Shown here in pieces: positions 36,803 through 45,271 of a stretch of 64,000 nucleotides of DNA. The stretch is from assembly GCA_017622235.1 (NCBI GenBank), contig JAGARN010000004.1, positions 1 to 64,000 on the forward strand, in the 5' to 3' direction. The notes under the pieces are model-generated. The model was not told where the DNA came from. It made no database searches and saw only the letters and a program-made list of their open reading frames with translations. The position numbers and the translations under genes were made by a program. The stretch's first letter is position 1. Every line of letters starts with the position of its first letter. The stretch is from Spirochaetaceae bacterium (GTDB lineage: Bacteria; Spirochaetota; Spirochaetia; Treponematales; Treponemataceae).

Positions 36803-36825
36803 AATAATACTTATCTGGTATTATT
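36803..36825. promoter_or_regulatory. Inverted repeat in pdxK/pdxR divergent promoter, candidate PdxR operator
   Basis: Exact 8-bp arms AATAATAC (36803-36810) and GTATTATT (36818-36825) with a 7-nt centre. The position midway between the divergent genes fits a MocR-type regulator controlling its own and the kinase promoter. Confidence 0.55.
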
Positions 36826-36865
36826 GATATAGCCATTTTTAATTAGTTTTGATATATTCAGATTT

Positions 36866-38305
36866 ATGCTAACTATAGATTTTTCTTCCAGAGGTACAAG
36901 TTCTCTTACAAAACATTTGTACAATCACATTAAAATAATGATTCAACAAAGAAAACTTTTACCCAACGAAAAACTACCTTCTAAACGTACTTTAGCTTGC
37001 CACCTTGGAATAAGTGTAATAACCGTTAAAAATGCATATGAGCAGCTTATATGCGAAGGCTACATTTATTCAGCAGAAAAAAAAGGATACTTTGTTACGC
37101 CACTGGAACCAAAAGTTACACAAAAAACGCAACCTCTTACCTATGATTCTACTTGCAAAGAAGAATTAGAAAATACTGTTCCTGAAGTTAAAATAAATTT
37201 GAAAGGTAACGCAATCTGTCCAGAACAATTCCCCTTTTCACTTTGGGCATCACTTCTACGAAAATCTTTGCAAGAATCCAAAGAAAAACTTCTTTCGCCA
37301 CTTCCTCCACAAGGAATAATTGAATTACGAAAAGCAATTTGTCGCCACTTAAATCGTTTTAGAAACATGGATATAAAAAGTCATCAAATCGTCATAGGTG
37401 CAGGAACAGAATATCTTTATAGTTTAATTGTTCAACTTTTAGGACGTAACCTTAACTATGGAGTAGAAAATCCAGGACATACAAAAACCTACTCTATTTT
37501 TAAAGCCAACGGAGCTCCTTGTATTCCTCTATTCCTTGATGGTTCTGGGGTAGAAAAAAAAACACTGGAACAAAACAATATAGACGTAGTACATCTTTCA
37601 CCTGCACATCACTTTCCCACAGGAATTATTATGCCAATAAAACGTCGCTTAGAACTTTTAGCTTGGGCTAAAGAAAAGGATAATCGTTTTATCATTGAAG
37701 ATGATTACGATAGCGAATTTCGTTTTTCTGGACCACCACTAGAAACCCTATTTAGTATGGCTGATTCACAAAAGGTGATATACCTTAACACTTTTACAAA
37801 AACAATAGCACCTTCTTTGCGTATAAGTTACATGGTATTACCTTTGAACTTACTTGAAAAATTTAATCAACAACTTGGGTTTTATTCCTGTACAGTTTCT
37901 AGTATTGAACAAATGACATTAGCAAGGTTTATTGATGAAGGTTATTATGAAAAACACCTTATTCGAATGAAAAACTATTATCGCAACTTAAGAAATTCCC
38001 TTACAACTGAGCTAAACAAATTTTCTATAAACCAAGATATGTCTGTACTAGAAAAGGACGCAGGTTTACATTTTTTACTTAAAGTTAAAACCGAAAAAAC
38101 GGATATACAACTTGCTGAATTTTATCGTACGCAGGGATTATTAGTTGCCTTTTTATCTGAATATTTCCAAAATTTTACACAACAAAAATTAAACAAAAAA
38201 GAAAATGGTGTAATGGTTATAAATTATTCTTCGTTAAAAAAGGAACAGATTGCAGAGGCTGTACAAATATTACATTTACCACTATCTGCAAAACAAGAGA
38301 TTTGA
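36866..38305 (+). CDS. pdxR: PdxR-like MocR-family regulator (GntR HTH + aminotransferase-like domain)
   Basis: 479 residues. The N-terminal winged HTH (LYNHIKIMIQQRKLLPNEKL, PSKRTLACHLGISVITVKNAY) and a fold-type-I aminotransferase-like domain (QIVIGAGTEYLYSLIVQLL, FIIEDDYDSEFRF, YLNTFTKTIAPSLRISYMVL with the PLP Lys in FTKT) define the MocR group. Divergence from pdxK points to PdxR. It would bind PLP and regulate vitamin B6 salvage. A TATATT box ends 7 nt before the ATG with no Shine-Dalgarno sequence; leaderless start is likely, but the -35 is poor. Confidence 0.88.
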   Translation: MLTIDFSSRGTSSLTKHLYNHIKIMIQQRKLLPNEKLPSKRTLACHLGISVITVKNAYEQLICEGYIYSAEKKGYFVTPLEPKVTQKTQPLTYDSTCKEELENTVPEVKINLKGNAICPEQFPFSLWASLLRKSLQESKEKLLSPLPPQGIIELRKAICRHLNRFRNMDIKSHQIVIGAGTEYLYSLIVQLLGRNLNYGVENPGHTKTYSIFKANGAPCIPLFLDGSGVEKKTLEQNNIDVVHLSPAHHFPTGIIMPIKRRLELLAWAKEKDNRFIIEDDYDSEFRFSGPPLETLFSMADSQKVIYLNTFTKTIAPSLRISYMVLPLNLLEKFNQQLGFYSCTVSSIEQMTLARFIDEGYYEKHLIRMKNYYRNLRNSLTTELNKFSINQDMSVLEKDAGLHFLLKVKTEKTDIQLAEFYRTQGLLVAFLSEYFQNFTQQKLNKKENGVMVINYSSLKKEQIAEAVQILHLPLSAKQEI

Positions 38306-38351
38306 CATTATCTAACAATAATTCTATATTAGTATGAAAAGAGGTATAAAA

Positions 38352-39812
38352 ATGATTCGTTCCCTTGAAAATACTGAAACTAGTGCACTTTTTACTGATT
38401 TTTATGAATTAACAATGGCTCAAGGCTATTGGCAGCAGAAGATGAATTACCCTGCTGTATTTGATATGTTTTTTAGACGACAACCATTTAATGGTGGCTT
38501 TTCTGTATTTGCTGGACTAGAAACCTTGTTAGAAGCTCTTACTAATTTTTCTTTTAGCGTTGAAGATATAAACTACCTAGACAAACAAGGAATTTTTCAA
38601 AAAGATTTTTTAGATTATCTGGCTAACTTCAAATTTTCTGGTGACGTATACGCTATGGACGAAGGTTCTGTAGTTTTTCCCAATGAACCAATTCTAAGAG
38701 TTCATGCAAATTTGATAGAAGCTCAAATCATAGAGGGTCTTGTTCTTAACCACATCAATTTTCAGAGTTTAATTGCAACCAAATCTGCAAGAGTTTGGCT
38801 AGCTTCTGGCAAAGGTCATATAATGGAATTTGGACTTCGCAGAGCACAAGGTCCTGACGGTGCAATGAGTGCCTCAAGAGCTGCTTTTATTGGAGGTGCT
38901 ACGGGTACAAGCAACACTTTAGCGGGAAAACTTTATGATATTCCCGTTCAAGGAACAATGGCTCACTCTTGGATAATGTCTTTTCCATCTGAACTTGAAT
39001 CATTTGATGCTTATGCCACTTTGTATCCAGAAAAATCAGTATTTTTGATTGATACATTCGATACGCTGAATTCTGGAATAAAAAATGCTGCCATAATTGG
39101 GAAAAAATTAAAAGAGCAAGGACACAATTTCGGTGTGCGACTTGATTCTGGTGACATACAGTATCTTTCAACAGAGGTGCGTAAATATTTGGACAAAGCA
39201 GGATTAAAAGACGCTACAATCTCTGTTTCCAACGAACTAAACGAAGAAATAATAGAAACTCTTGTACGACAAAATGCACCAATAAACAGTTGGGGCGTTG
39301 GTACACATATGGTTACAGGGGGACAAGAATCATCCTTTACCGGAGTATACAAACTTGCAGCTCGCTACAATCCAAACGGCGGCAAAATGATTGCCACAAT
39401 GAAATTTTCTGATAACCCAGAAAAAACAACAAATCCAGGAGTAAAAAATGTGTGGCGACTTTATGATGCAGATGGTATGGCAAAAGCTGATGTTCTTGCC
39501 CTAGAAAACGAAACAATTTTACCAGGTGAATACCGCCGTTTCTATCATCCTTCGGTAGACTACAGACAATTTGGCTTTACCCCCACAAAGGTAGAACTTT
39601 TACTAAAAAAAAGAATTGCTGCAGGAAAGCCCACACAAGAAACACTTTGCCCAAAACAAGTATTAAAAGATGCTAGAGCAACAATGGAAAATCAACTTGA
39701 AACCTTGGACGCCACATACAAACGAATATTAAATCCACATATTTACAAAGTTTCAATTTCTGAAGAATTAAAAGCTCTAAAATTGCAATTTATCGAGGAT
39801 AGAATAAAATAA
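38352..39812 (+). CDS. pncB: Nicotinate phosphoribosyltransferase
   Basis: 486 residues from the ATG at 38352, preceded by AGAGGT; the upstream in-frame ATG at 38334 would place that Shine-Dalgarno sequence inside the gene. It has TDFYELTMAQGYW, ESFRRAQGPDGA-type text (EFGLRRAQGPDGAMSASRAA), GTMAHSWIMSF and FGVRLDSGDI. The enzyme makes nicotinate mononucleotide from nicotinate and PRPP for NAD salvage. The gene follows pdxR by 46 nt and abuts cls. Confidence 0.95.
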   Translation: MIRSLENTETSALFTDFYELTMAQGYWQQKMNYPAVFDMFFRRQPFNGGFSVFAGLETLLEALTNFSFSVEDINYLDKQGIFQKDFLDYLANFKFSGDVYAMDEGSVVFPNEPILRVHANLIEAQIIEGLVLNHINFQSLIATKSARVWLASGKGHIMEFGLRRAQGPDGAMSASRAAFIGGATGTSNTLAGKLYDIPVQGTMAHSWIMSFPSELESFDAYATLYPEKSVFLIDTFDTLNSGIKNAAIIGKKLKEQGHNFGVRLDSGDIQYLSTEVRKYLDKAGLKDATISVSNELNEEIIETLVRQNAPINSWGVGTHMVTGGQESSFTGVYKLAARYNPNGGKMIATMKFSDNPEKTTNPGVKNVWRLYDADGMAKADVLALENETILPGEYRRFYHPSVDYRQFGFTPTKVELLLKKRIAAGKPTQETLCPKQVLKDARATMENQLETLDATYKRILNPHIYKVSISEELKALKLQFIEDRIK

Positions 39813-41357
39813 ATGTCAGGAATAGCCGAAATAATTGCTCTTGCATGGCGTATTCTCAATATTGCAAATATTTTTTTTATTATCTTTGTGCTTTTTTTTG
39901 AGCGAAAAGAAGATTCCCGCCGTATGGCATGGCTTTTGGCTATGATTTTTTTGCCAGGTGTAGGTGTAATCTTATATATATTGCTAAGTGGACACTTTTT
40001 TACCCACAAAAAGCAATTAAATAAAATAAATAGTTACGGATTAGAACAACATAACCAAATACTAGAAAATCAACAATATTTTTTTCGGGAAAATCGAGCA
40101 AATATTCCTAATTCAGTTGTTAAAGAAAATCTTTCACTTTTAGATATGAATATATCCCAAAGCAAAAGCCTTCTTGCCACCACAGATTCTATTAAAGTAT
40201 TTTGTTGGGGACAAGATATGTTTGAATTTATGAAAAAAGATATAGAAGAAGCCAAAGAAAGTATTCATATGGAATCTTTTATTTTTCATAATGATAAAAC
40301 AGGAAACGAAATACTAGATTTACTTTGCCGTAAAGCAAGAGAAGGTTTAAGCGTAAAGTTGCTTTATGATGATATGGGAAGTCTGCGTACTAGCACAAGA
40401 TTTTTTAATAAGCTAGATAACGCCGGAGGAATGTCCTTGGCATTTTCTCCGATACGGTGGCGTATACCACTCACAATTAATTTTAGAAACCACCGTAAAA
40501 TTACCGTAATAGATGGCAAAATAGCTTATATGGGTGGTGTAAATATAGGTGATGAATATGCAAATTGTAGTAAAAAAAGCAAAAAGTTTTTGTGGAGAGA
40601 TACTCACATACGCATAACAGGAAGTTCTGTTCCAGTGTTGCAATCAGTGTTTATGACCGATTGGTTTATTACACCTGCTTGGAAAACTAGGTTAAAAAAA
40701 CTTGATGATATAACAAATTATTTTCCTCCCTCTGTTTTTAACAGTTTGAACGAGAAAATTTTGAATAACCTGAATAACAACTTATCCGATACCATTTTTG
40801 GAAAAGACAAAATACCTACGCAAATATTGCTTTCTGGACCAGATGATATTCAGCGAACAGAAATTGAAGACGCTCTTATCCGCATGATTATGAGTGCAAA
40901 GAAATATGTTTATATTCAAACGCCCTACTTTATTCCAACTGTTCAGTTTACAAATGCTATTAAAATTGCTGCCTATACTGGCGTTGACGTAAGAATAATG
41001 ATCCCAGGAACGTGGGACAAATGGTATGTTAAAGCTGCGTCCTTCGAATTTATCAGAGAAAGTATGGAATACGGTGTAAAGTTTTATCATTACAATGGCT
41101 TTATCCACTCAAAAACCTTTGTTACCGATGATAAACTCGTAACAATAGGTTCTACAAATATTGATACGAGAAGTTTTGTTTTACATTTTGAAGTAAATGC
41201 CCTTTTTTACGACAAAAAATTAGCCATAGAAAACAAGGAAATTTTCTTAAAAGATATAGAAAACTGCCACTTAGCCGAAAAAAATTGGTTTGATTCACAA
41301 TTTATTCTACGAAGAGCCATATGGGCTTTTTGTAAACTTTTTTCTTCTATGCTGTAA
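39813..41357 (+). CDS. cls: Cardiolipin synthase (phospholipase D family)
   Basis: 514 residues. Two N-terminal membrane helices (ILNIANIFFIIFVLFFERKE and AWLLAMIFLPGVGVILYILL) are followed by two HKD motifs: NHRKITVIDGKIAYMGGVN and IHSKTFVTDDKLVTIGSTN. It joins phosphatidylglycerol molecules to cardiolipin at the inner membrane. The ATG starts directly after the pncB TAA, so the two are co-transcribed and probably coupled. Confidence 0.95.
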   Translation: MSGIAEIIALAWRILNIANIFFIIFVLFFERKEDSRRMAWLLAMIFLPGVGVILYILLSGHFFTHKKQLNKINSYGLEQHNQILENQQYFFRENRANIPNSVVKENLSLLDMNISQSKSLLATTDSIKVFCWGQDMFEFMKKDIEEAKESIHMESFIFHNDKTGNEILDLLCRKAREGLSVKLLYDDMGSLRTSTRFFNKLDNAGGMSLAFSPIRWRIPLTINFRNHRKITVIDGKIAYMGGVNIGDEYANCSKKSKKFLWRDTHIRITGSSVPVLQSVFMTDWFITPAWKTRLKKLDDITNYFPPSVFNSLNEKILNNLNNNLSDTIFGKDKIPTQILLSGPDDIQRTEIEDALIRMIMSAKKYVYIQTPYFIPTVQFTNAIKIAAYTGVDVRIMIPGTWDKWYVKAASFEFIRESMEYGVKFYHYNGFIHSKTFVTDDKLVTIGSTNIDTRSFVLHFEVNALFYDKKLAIENKEIFLKDIENCHLAEKNWFDSQFILRRAIWAFCKLFSSML

Positions 41358-41390
41358 CTACAGCAACATTATTATAAATAATAAACAAAA

Positions 41391-41416
41391 AAAGAGCCAC
41401 CCAAAGGCAGCTCTTT
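41391..41416 (-). terminator. rpmB intrinsic terminator
   Basis: AAAGAGC (41391-41397) pairs with GCTCTTT (41410-41416), extended by GCC/GGT pairs. On minus the stem is followed by a T-run (41384-41390 read as complement). It may also serve cls on plus. Confidence 0.8.
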
Positions 41417-41433
41417 CGTACAAAAAAGGCTGA

Positions 41434-41625
41434 TTATACCTTCTTAACGAGGTAACCGCTCCTAAGGCAACGAGTACACATCTTTATTGTCATAGTTGTT
41501 CCACCGATTTCGGTCTTTACATTGACAACATTCGGCTTCCAGACACGGCGTGTATGATTATATGACTTGCTCACTTTATTACCGCTCAGAGAACCTTTTC
41601 CGCAAATCTCACATCTTCTTGACAT
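41434..41625 (-). CDS. rpmB: 50S ribosomal protein L28 (zinc-ribbon form)
   Basis: 63 residues, normal length. It has CEICGKG near the start and CTRCLRSG near the end, the four-cysteine zinc-binding form, with NHTRRVWKPNV typical of L28. It is a monocistronic unit with a near-consensus promoter and a hairpin terminator. Confidence 0.97.
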   Translation of the reverse strand: MSRRCEICGKGSLSGNKVSKSYNHTRRVWKPNVVNVKTEIGGTTMTIKMCTRCLRSGYLVKKV

Positions 41626-41657
41626 AATGAACCTGCCTATAAAATATCTGAATCACA

Positions 41658-41686
41658 ATTCTAGCAGAAAGAATAAACAATGTCAA
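41658..41686 (-). promoter_or_regulatory. rpmB promoter
   Basis: On minus, perfect TTGACA (41686-41681), a 17-nt spacer and TAGAAT (41663-41658). The predicted leader is about 26 nt with a GGCAGG-like ribosome site. Confidence 0.8.
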
Positions 41687-41840
41687 TGCAAAATAAAACA
41701 TAGGACAGGTCAGAGAAAACACATTATAAGTGATTTAAGATTTTTTGCTAAAAGCAGCGAGTCAGAGGTTAATTTCTTTGTATTTTTTTGTAATGCCTTT
41801 GCCATGAATTATAGTAATGGGAAGAGATATAGGTAAAATC

Positions 41841-41869
41841 TTGACTTTATGCAAAAGATAACACATAAT
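41841..41869 (+). promoter_or_regulatory. Promoter of unknown gene at 41876, leaderless candidate
   Basis: TTGACT (41841-41846), a 17-nt spacer and CATAAT (41864-41869). The ATG at 41876 follows 6 nt after the -10 box. The open frame's first ATG (41849) lies inside the spacer and cannot be on the mRNA from this promoter. Confidence 0.7.
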
Positions 41870-41875
41870 ATAGCA

Positions 41876-43555
41876 ATGTACGAAGATGAATTAGCCCCAG
41901 AAATTGCAGCCTTACTCTCTGAAACAGAAGCATCATTGCCCTCAACTCAAAAAAGAGATGTTTCATTTGATGATATTCAGATAGACGAAATTCCAACAGA
42001 ACCAATAAAAGAACCACAAAAGGTGGTTGGAACTGCTAGCGAAGTAGATTTAAGCATAAAACAATTTAAACCTATAACCGAATTCTTTTCTTCAACACCT
42101 TCAAATGTTTTTGATGACCCAAGTTATTACAAAACCGCACTTGGTGGAGAAAACGAATCTGCCCAAAGGTTGCATACTTTATTGTCAAAGTATTTAACTT
42201 GCCAAGACCCAAAGGATAGATCCGTTTATCGGCAACAGATGGTTAATGTGTACTGGGAATTTTTGCGTTCTCTTGCCCCAAAAATGGGTAACCTTGGCAT
42301 TCCTCAATGCAAACGAATGCTTATGCGTTTTGGAGTTGTATTGCCTTCGTTATTTACGCAAGAACAAAAAGAAACCTTTTCATCTGTTTTTATGGAAAAC
42401 AACACTGGCGAACCTGTTTATTATATTGACGAATGGTTCAGAGAAATTGCTTCTGGCAGATTATCTCTTTCTGCAACAGACGAAGCAAGACCAGCACGTA
42501 AAAGCAGTGGCAATCCTGCAGAAGAAAATGCCCATATCATGCAGCTAAAAAGTAAAAATTCTGGTAAACTGCAAAATTCAGAAAACTTACTTACGTCTAA
42601 AGAAAATCAAAGAGCCATGTTAGAAGCTGAACTTAAATCAAGAGTTGCTTTGTTATGCAAACATGATGAGGTATTCGGCTTAGGTAATCATCGAGCTCCC
42701 TACACAGAAAGCCAAAAACGTCTTTTCTCGGAAATAAATGAAAGGTTGCGTGCTTTAACAAAAGTTGATAAAGAGATTTCAAATTATTTGTCAGAAGTAA
42801 AAGAAGCTAAATCGATAGCGGATTCTCTTGACGCAAAACTAACGAATGCCCCAACCAACATAGAGGTAAACAAATCCGACATTTTCACAGAACTTGATAC
42901 TGTAAGACAAATGTCAAAAATGACGGTTGGACGCCAAGGCAACCATTTTCCTATATTTACCAGAGAATATTTCCACTGTACACCTAGAGGCACAGGTTTT
43001 AGAGAAAATGTAATTGACACAATGGCTTGGATTGAATCTATAGACCCTGGAGTGTTTTGCCGTATACATAAAAATGTGTCAAATCGTATTGTTCCTTATG
43101 TTGTTCTCGTTCCAACTTATGGAGACACTGGCTTTTGTTGGGAACCATTTGACCGCTACAATAGAATAACAAGCCGTGGTAGAATTGCAGTACCGATGTA
43201 TCCTAAAGACTTAAAAATTGCTTTACTTACAGCTGTAGCAGATTTGCGCTGGCAAGTTGCAAAAGAAAAGGCTTCTTACTACTGGATGGAAGAAGGTCTT
43301 ACCGGTCAATATTACCAGTGGATTGTAGCACAAAAATTAAAAGGTGATGTTAAGGATTTTTTCATTGATGACTATGTTCTTTGGATGACAAAAGAAAGCG
43401 AAGGCGTACAAAAACTAGACAAAGAAGTTAGAGGAATTTTCTGGCGACATATGCCTTTTGCTCAGGAATTGAAGGAAAAACTAAAAACTCGTAGCTTAGT
43501 ATATCAAGAACTGTATCAACGAGATTTGAATAGAGCCATGTCCGATGGATATTGA
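41876..43555 (+). CDS. Large hypothetical protein, unrecognised
   Basis: 559 residues from the ATG at 41876 (MYEDELAPEIAALLSETEAS), chosen from the promoter. It is soluble, with no signal peptide. The acidic N-terminus contains EIPTEPIKEPQK. A central coiled-coil-like region spans about 230-340 (ENLLTSKENQRAMLEAELKS, then ERLRALTKVDKEISNYLSEV). The C-terminal half is well ordered, with many aromatic residues (FPIFTREYFHCTPRGTGFRE, YVVLVPTYGDTGFCWEPFD). No family is recognised; it resembles treponemal conserved hypothetical proteins. A hairpin terminator follows. Confidence 0.8.
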   Translation: MYEDELAPEIAALLSETEASLPSTQKRDVSFDDIQIDEIPTEPIKEPQKVVGTASEVDLSIKQFKPITEFFSSTPSNVFDDPSYYKTALGGENESAQRLHTLLSKYLTCQDPKDRSVYRQQMVNVYWEFLRSLAPKMGNLGIPQCKRMLMRFGVVLPSLFTQEQKETFSSVFMENNTGEPVYYIDEWFREIASGRLSLSATDEARPARKSSGNPAEENAHIMQLKSKNSGKLQNSENLLTSKENQRAMLEAELKSRVALLCKHDEVFGLGNHRAPYTESQKRLFSEINERLRALTKVDKEISNYLSEVKEAKSIADSLDAKLTNAPTNIEVNKSDIFTELDTVRQMSKMTVGRQGNHFPIFTREYFHCTPRGTGFRENVIDTMAWIESIDPGVFCRIHKNVSNRIVPYVVLVPTYGDTGFCWEPFDRYNRITSRGRIAVPMYPKDLKIALLTAVADLRWQVAKEKASYYWMEEGLTGQYYQWIVAQKLKGDVKDFFIDDYVLWMTKESEGVQKLDKEVRGIFWRHMPFAQELKEKLKTRSLVYQELYQRDLNRAMSDGY

Positions 43556-43592
43556 TTTATCCAACAGACATATTTCAACCCTGTTGGATAAA
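43556..43592. terminator. Perfect 12-bp inverted repeat after the unknown gene
   Basis: TTTATCCAACAG (43556-43567) and CTGTTGGATAAA (43581-43592) with a 13-nt loop, beginning directly after the stop codon. There is no T-run, but a second hairpin with a T-run follows at 43606. Confidence 0.5.
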
Positions 43593-43605
43593 ATCCTAAA
43601 CTGTA

Positions 43606-43646
43606 AAAAGGTTTCGCTTAATCTAGGCGAGACCTTTTATTTTTTC
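43606..43646 (+). terminator. Intrinsic terminator overlapping the end of the convergent gene
   Basis: AAAAGGTTTCGC (43606-43617) pairs with GCGAGACCTTTT (43627-43638, one wobble), followed by an A then TTTTTT. The loop contains the stop codon of the minus-strand membrane protein, so the hairpin lies inside its 3-prime coding end. Confidence 0.75.
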
Positions 43647-43893
43647 CACCAAAAAGAGGATCCATTTTTTCTTCTAAGTTGAACTTTTTTATAGCAAAAT
43701 TCATTGCCTTTTGAGAAATAAGACAACCTAAAAACATTGCTAATATAAAACCCATAGGTAAAATCACTGTTCCAACTTCTTTAAATAGCAACATAATAAT
43801 TACAGTGAATAAAATAATCAAAGCTACCATAACAAGAACTGAAAAAACAGTGCTTACCAAAAGAAAAACTATAGAAACTTGTTTTTTTGTCAT
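43618..43893 (-). CDS. Small two-helix membrane protein
   Basis: 91 residues. Two long hydrophobic helices (about 6-36 and 42-60) precede a basic, charged tail (KKFNLEEKMDPLFGGKNKRS). The start overlaps the lspA stop by 4 nt (ATGA), so translation is coupled to lspA. No family is recognised. Confidence 0.7.
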   Translation of the reverse strand: MTKKQVSIVFLLVSTVFSVLVMVALIILFTVIIMLLFKEVGTVILPMGFILAMFLGCLISQKAMNFAIKKFNLEEKMDPLFGGKNKRSRLD

Positions 43894-44465
43894 TTTGAAT
43901 CAATCTCCTTGTTTTTTTGCTTTTCTTCCCTAATAATTGCCCTAACGAAAGAAACAATTAAAATACCCGCACAGATACAAATTACTGAATCGGCAACATT
44001 AAAAGTAGGCCATCGTTCTAAACCAAACAGTCCGTAAAATTTAACATCAATAAAATCAACCACCCCTGCAGAACGAAAGAATCGATCGTACAGATTACCT
44101 AAACCGCCACCAACAACACCTGCTATAGCCCAACGTTGCAGTGTAGTAAAATCGTTACTTCTAAAATATATAACAAGCACCATGATTAATACTAGCAACG
44201 GGATAATACCAAGTACTATCGACTTTACGTTTTCAGCTAAATTTTGCCCCATGCTAAAAGCAGCACCTGTATTATAGACATGAATAATGCGTAATACGCC
44301 ATCAAAAAAACTGTATCCAACAGTGTATGGTTGGATATTCTTTATCACTAACCATTTTGTTAATTGGTCTAACACAAAAACCGCAATCATTAATGTAAGG
44401 GGTAGTAGCTTTTTCCATATCGAAGTTGTTTGCTTTAGCTCAAGTTGAATTTCTTCTTCCATCAT
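43890..44465 (-). CDS. lspA: Lipoprotein signal peptidase (signal peptidase II)
   Basis: 191 residues, four membrane helices. The family motifs LDQLTKWLVIKN, YNTGAAFSMG, VGGGLGNLYDRFF (first catalytic Asp) and FNVADSVICICAG (second catalytic Asp) are intact. It removes signal peptides from diacylated prolipoproteins, which fits the many lipoproteins in this window. Two adjacent ATGs are possible starts; AGGA suits either. It lies 35 nt after NIF3 in a minus-strand run. Confidence 0.96.
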   Translation of the reverse strand: MMEEEIQLELKQTTSIWKKLLPLTLMIAVFVLDQLTKWLVIKNIQPYTVGYSFFDGVLRIIHVYNTGAAFSMGQNLAENVKSIVLGIIPLLVLIMVLVIYFRSNDFTTLQRWAIAGVVGGGLGNLYDRFFRSAGVVDFIDVKFYGLFGLERWPTFNVADSVICICAGILIVSFVRAIIREEKQKNKEIDSK

Positions 44466-44500
44466 ATATTCCTAATATACTACATAAAAAGTTCAAAAGT

Positions 44501-45271
44501 CTATAACCCTGTTGGAACATCTATAAATATTGTATCAAGACCTTTTTCTGCCGTTAATTTTTCCATAACTAACTGAACACCAACTGTTTCTGTTTGATAG
44601 TGACCTCCGGCAATAACACAAATTCCTGCTTCCATAGCAGTATGATATAATTCATGCTTTATTTCACCTGTTATAAACGCATCGTAACCTTCAGAAATAG
44701 CTTGTTCAAGTTCATCACTACCACCGCCACCAGAAACAATCGCCACAGAACGAATCTCTCTTTTTCCAAAAGGTAATATACCAAGAGGTTGTTCACCATT
44801 AGGCAAAAGTTTTTTTGTCAGTTGATTTACATTAAGAGCTTTAGGTAGCACACCAGCGGCACCAATGCAAAGCCCTTTCCATAAACCGAAGGGAACAATC
44901 TGCTCCAACCCTAACCGCCTAGCAATACCATAATTATTGCCAACTTGAGTATTAGCATCTAGGGGCAAATGACAAGCATAAAGTGCAATATCCTGATTTA
45001 CCATTGCTTTTATCCTTTGGTAATGGCTACCAGTTATTCTTTGGCACTGCCCCCAAAAAAGCCCATGATGAACAAAAAGCAAATCTGCCTTTGCCTTTGC
45101 TGCTCTTGCTATAGTTTCTGTACAAGCGTCTACAGCAAAAGCAACCCTCTCTATCGGTTTTTCAAAAGGATTGCTGTTTTCAACCTGAATACCGTTTAAA
45201 GAATAGTCAGTAGCAAAGCTTTCAAAATCTAAAAAAGATCTAAAATACTCATCAAGCTGCATAAGGTTCAT
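44501..45271 (-). CDS. NIF3/YbgI-family dinuclear-metal protein
   Basis: 256 residues, short form without the inserted PII-like domain. The metal-binding text LLFVHHGLFWG and YACHLPLDANTQVGNNYGIA, and the late GGHYQTETVGVQ, are typical. The family forms hexamers with two metals per site and is annotated as GTP cyclohydrolase I type 2-like, but its true reaction is uncertain. Its ATG overlaps the stop of the upstream membrane protein by 4 nt. Confidence 0.9.
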   Translation of the reverse strand: MNLMQLDEYFRSFLDFESFATDYSLNGIQVENSNPFEKPIERVAFAVDACTETIARAAKAKADLLFVHHGLFWGQCQRITGSHYQRIKAMVNQDIALYACHLPLDANTQVGNNYGIARRLGLEQIVPFGLWKGLCIGAAGVLPKALNVNQLTKKLLPNGEQPLGILPFGKREIRSVAIVSGGGGSDELEQAISEGYDAFITGEIKHELYHTAMEAGICVIAGGHYQTETVGVQLVMEKLTAEKGLDTIFIDVPTGL

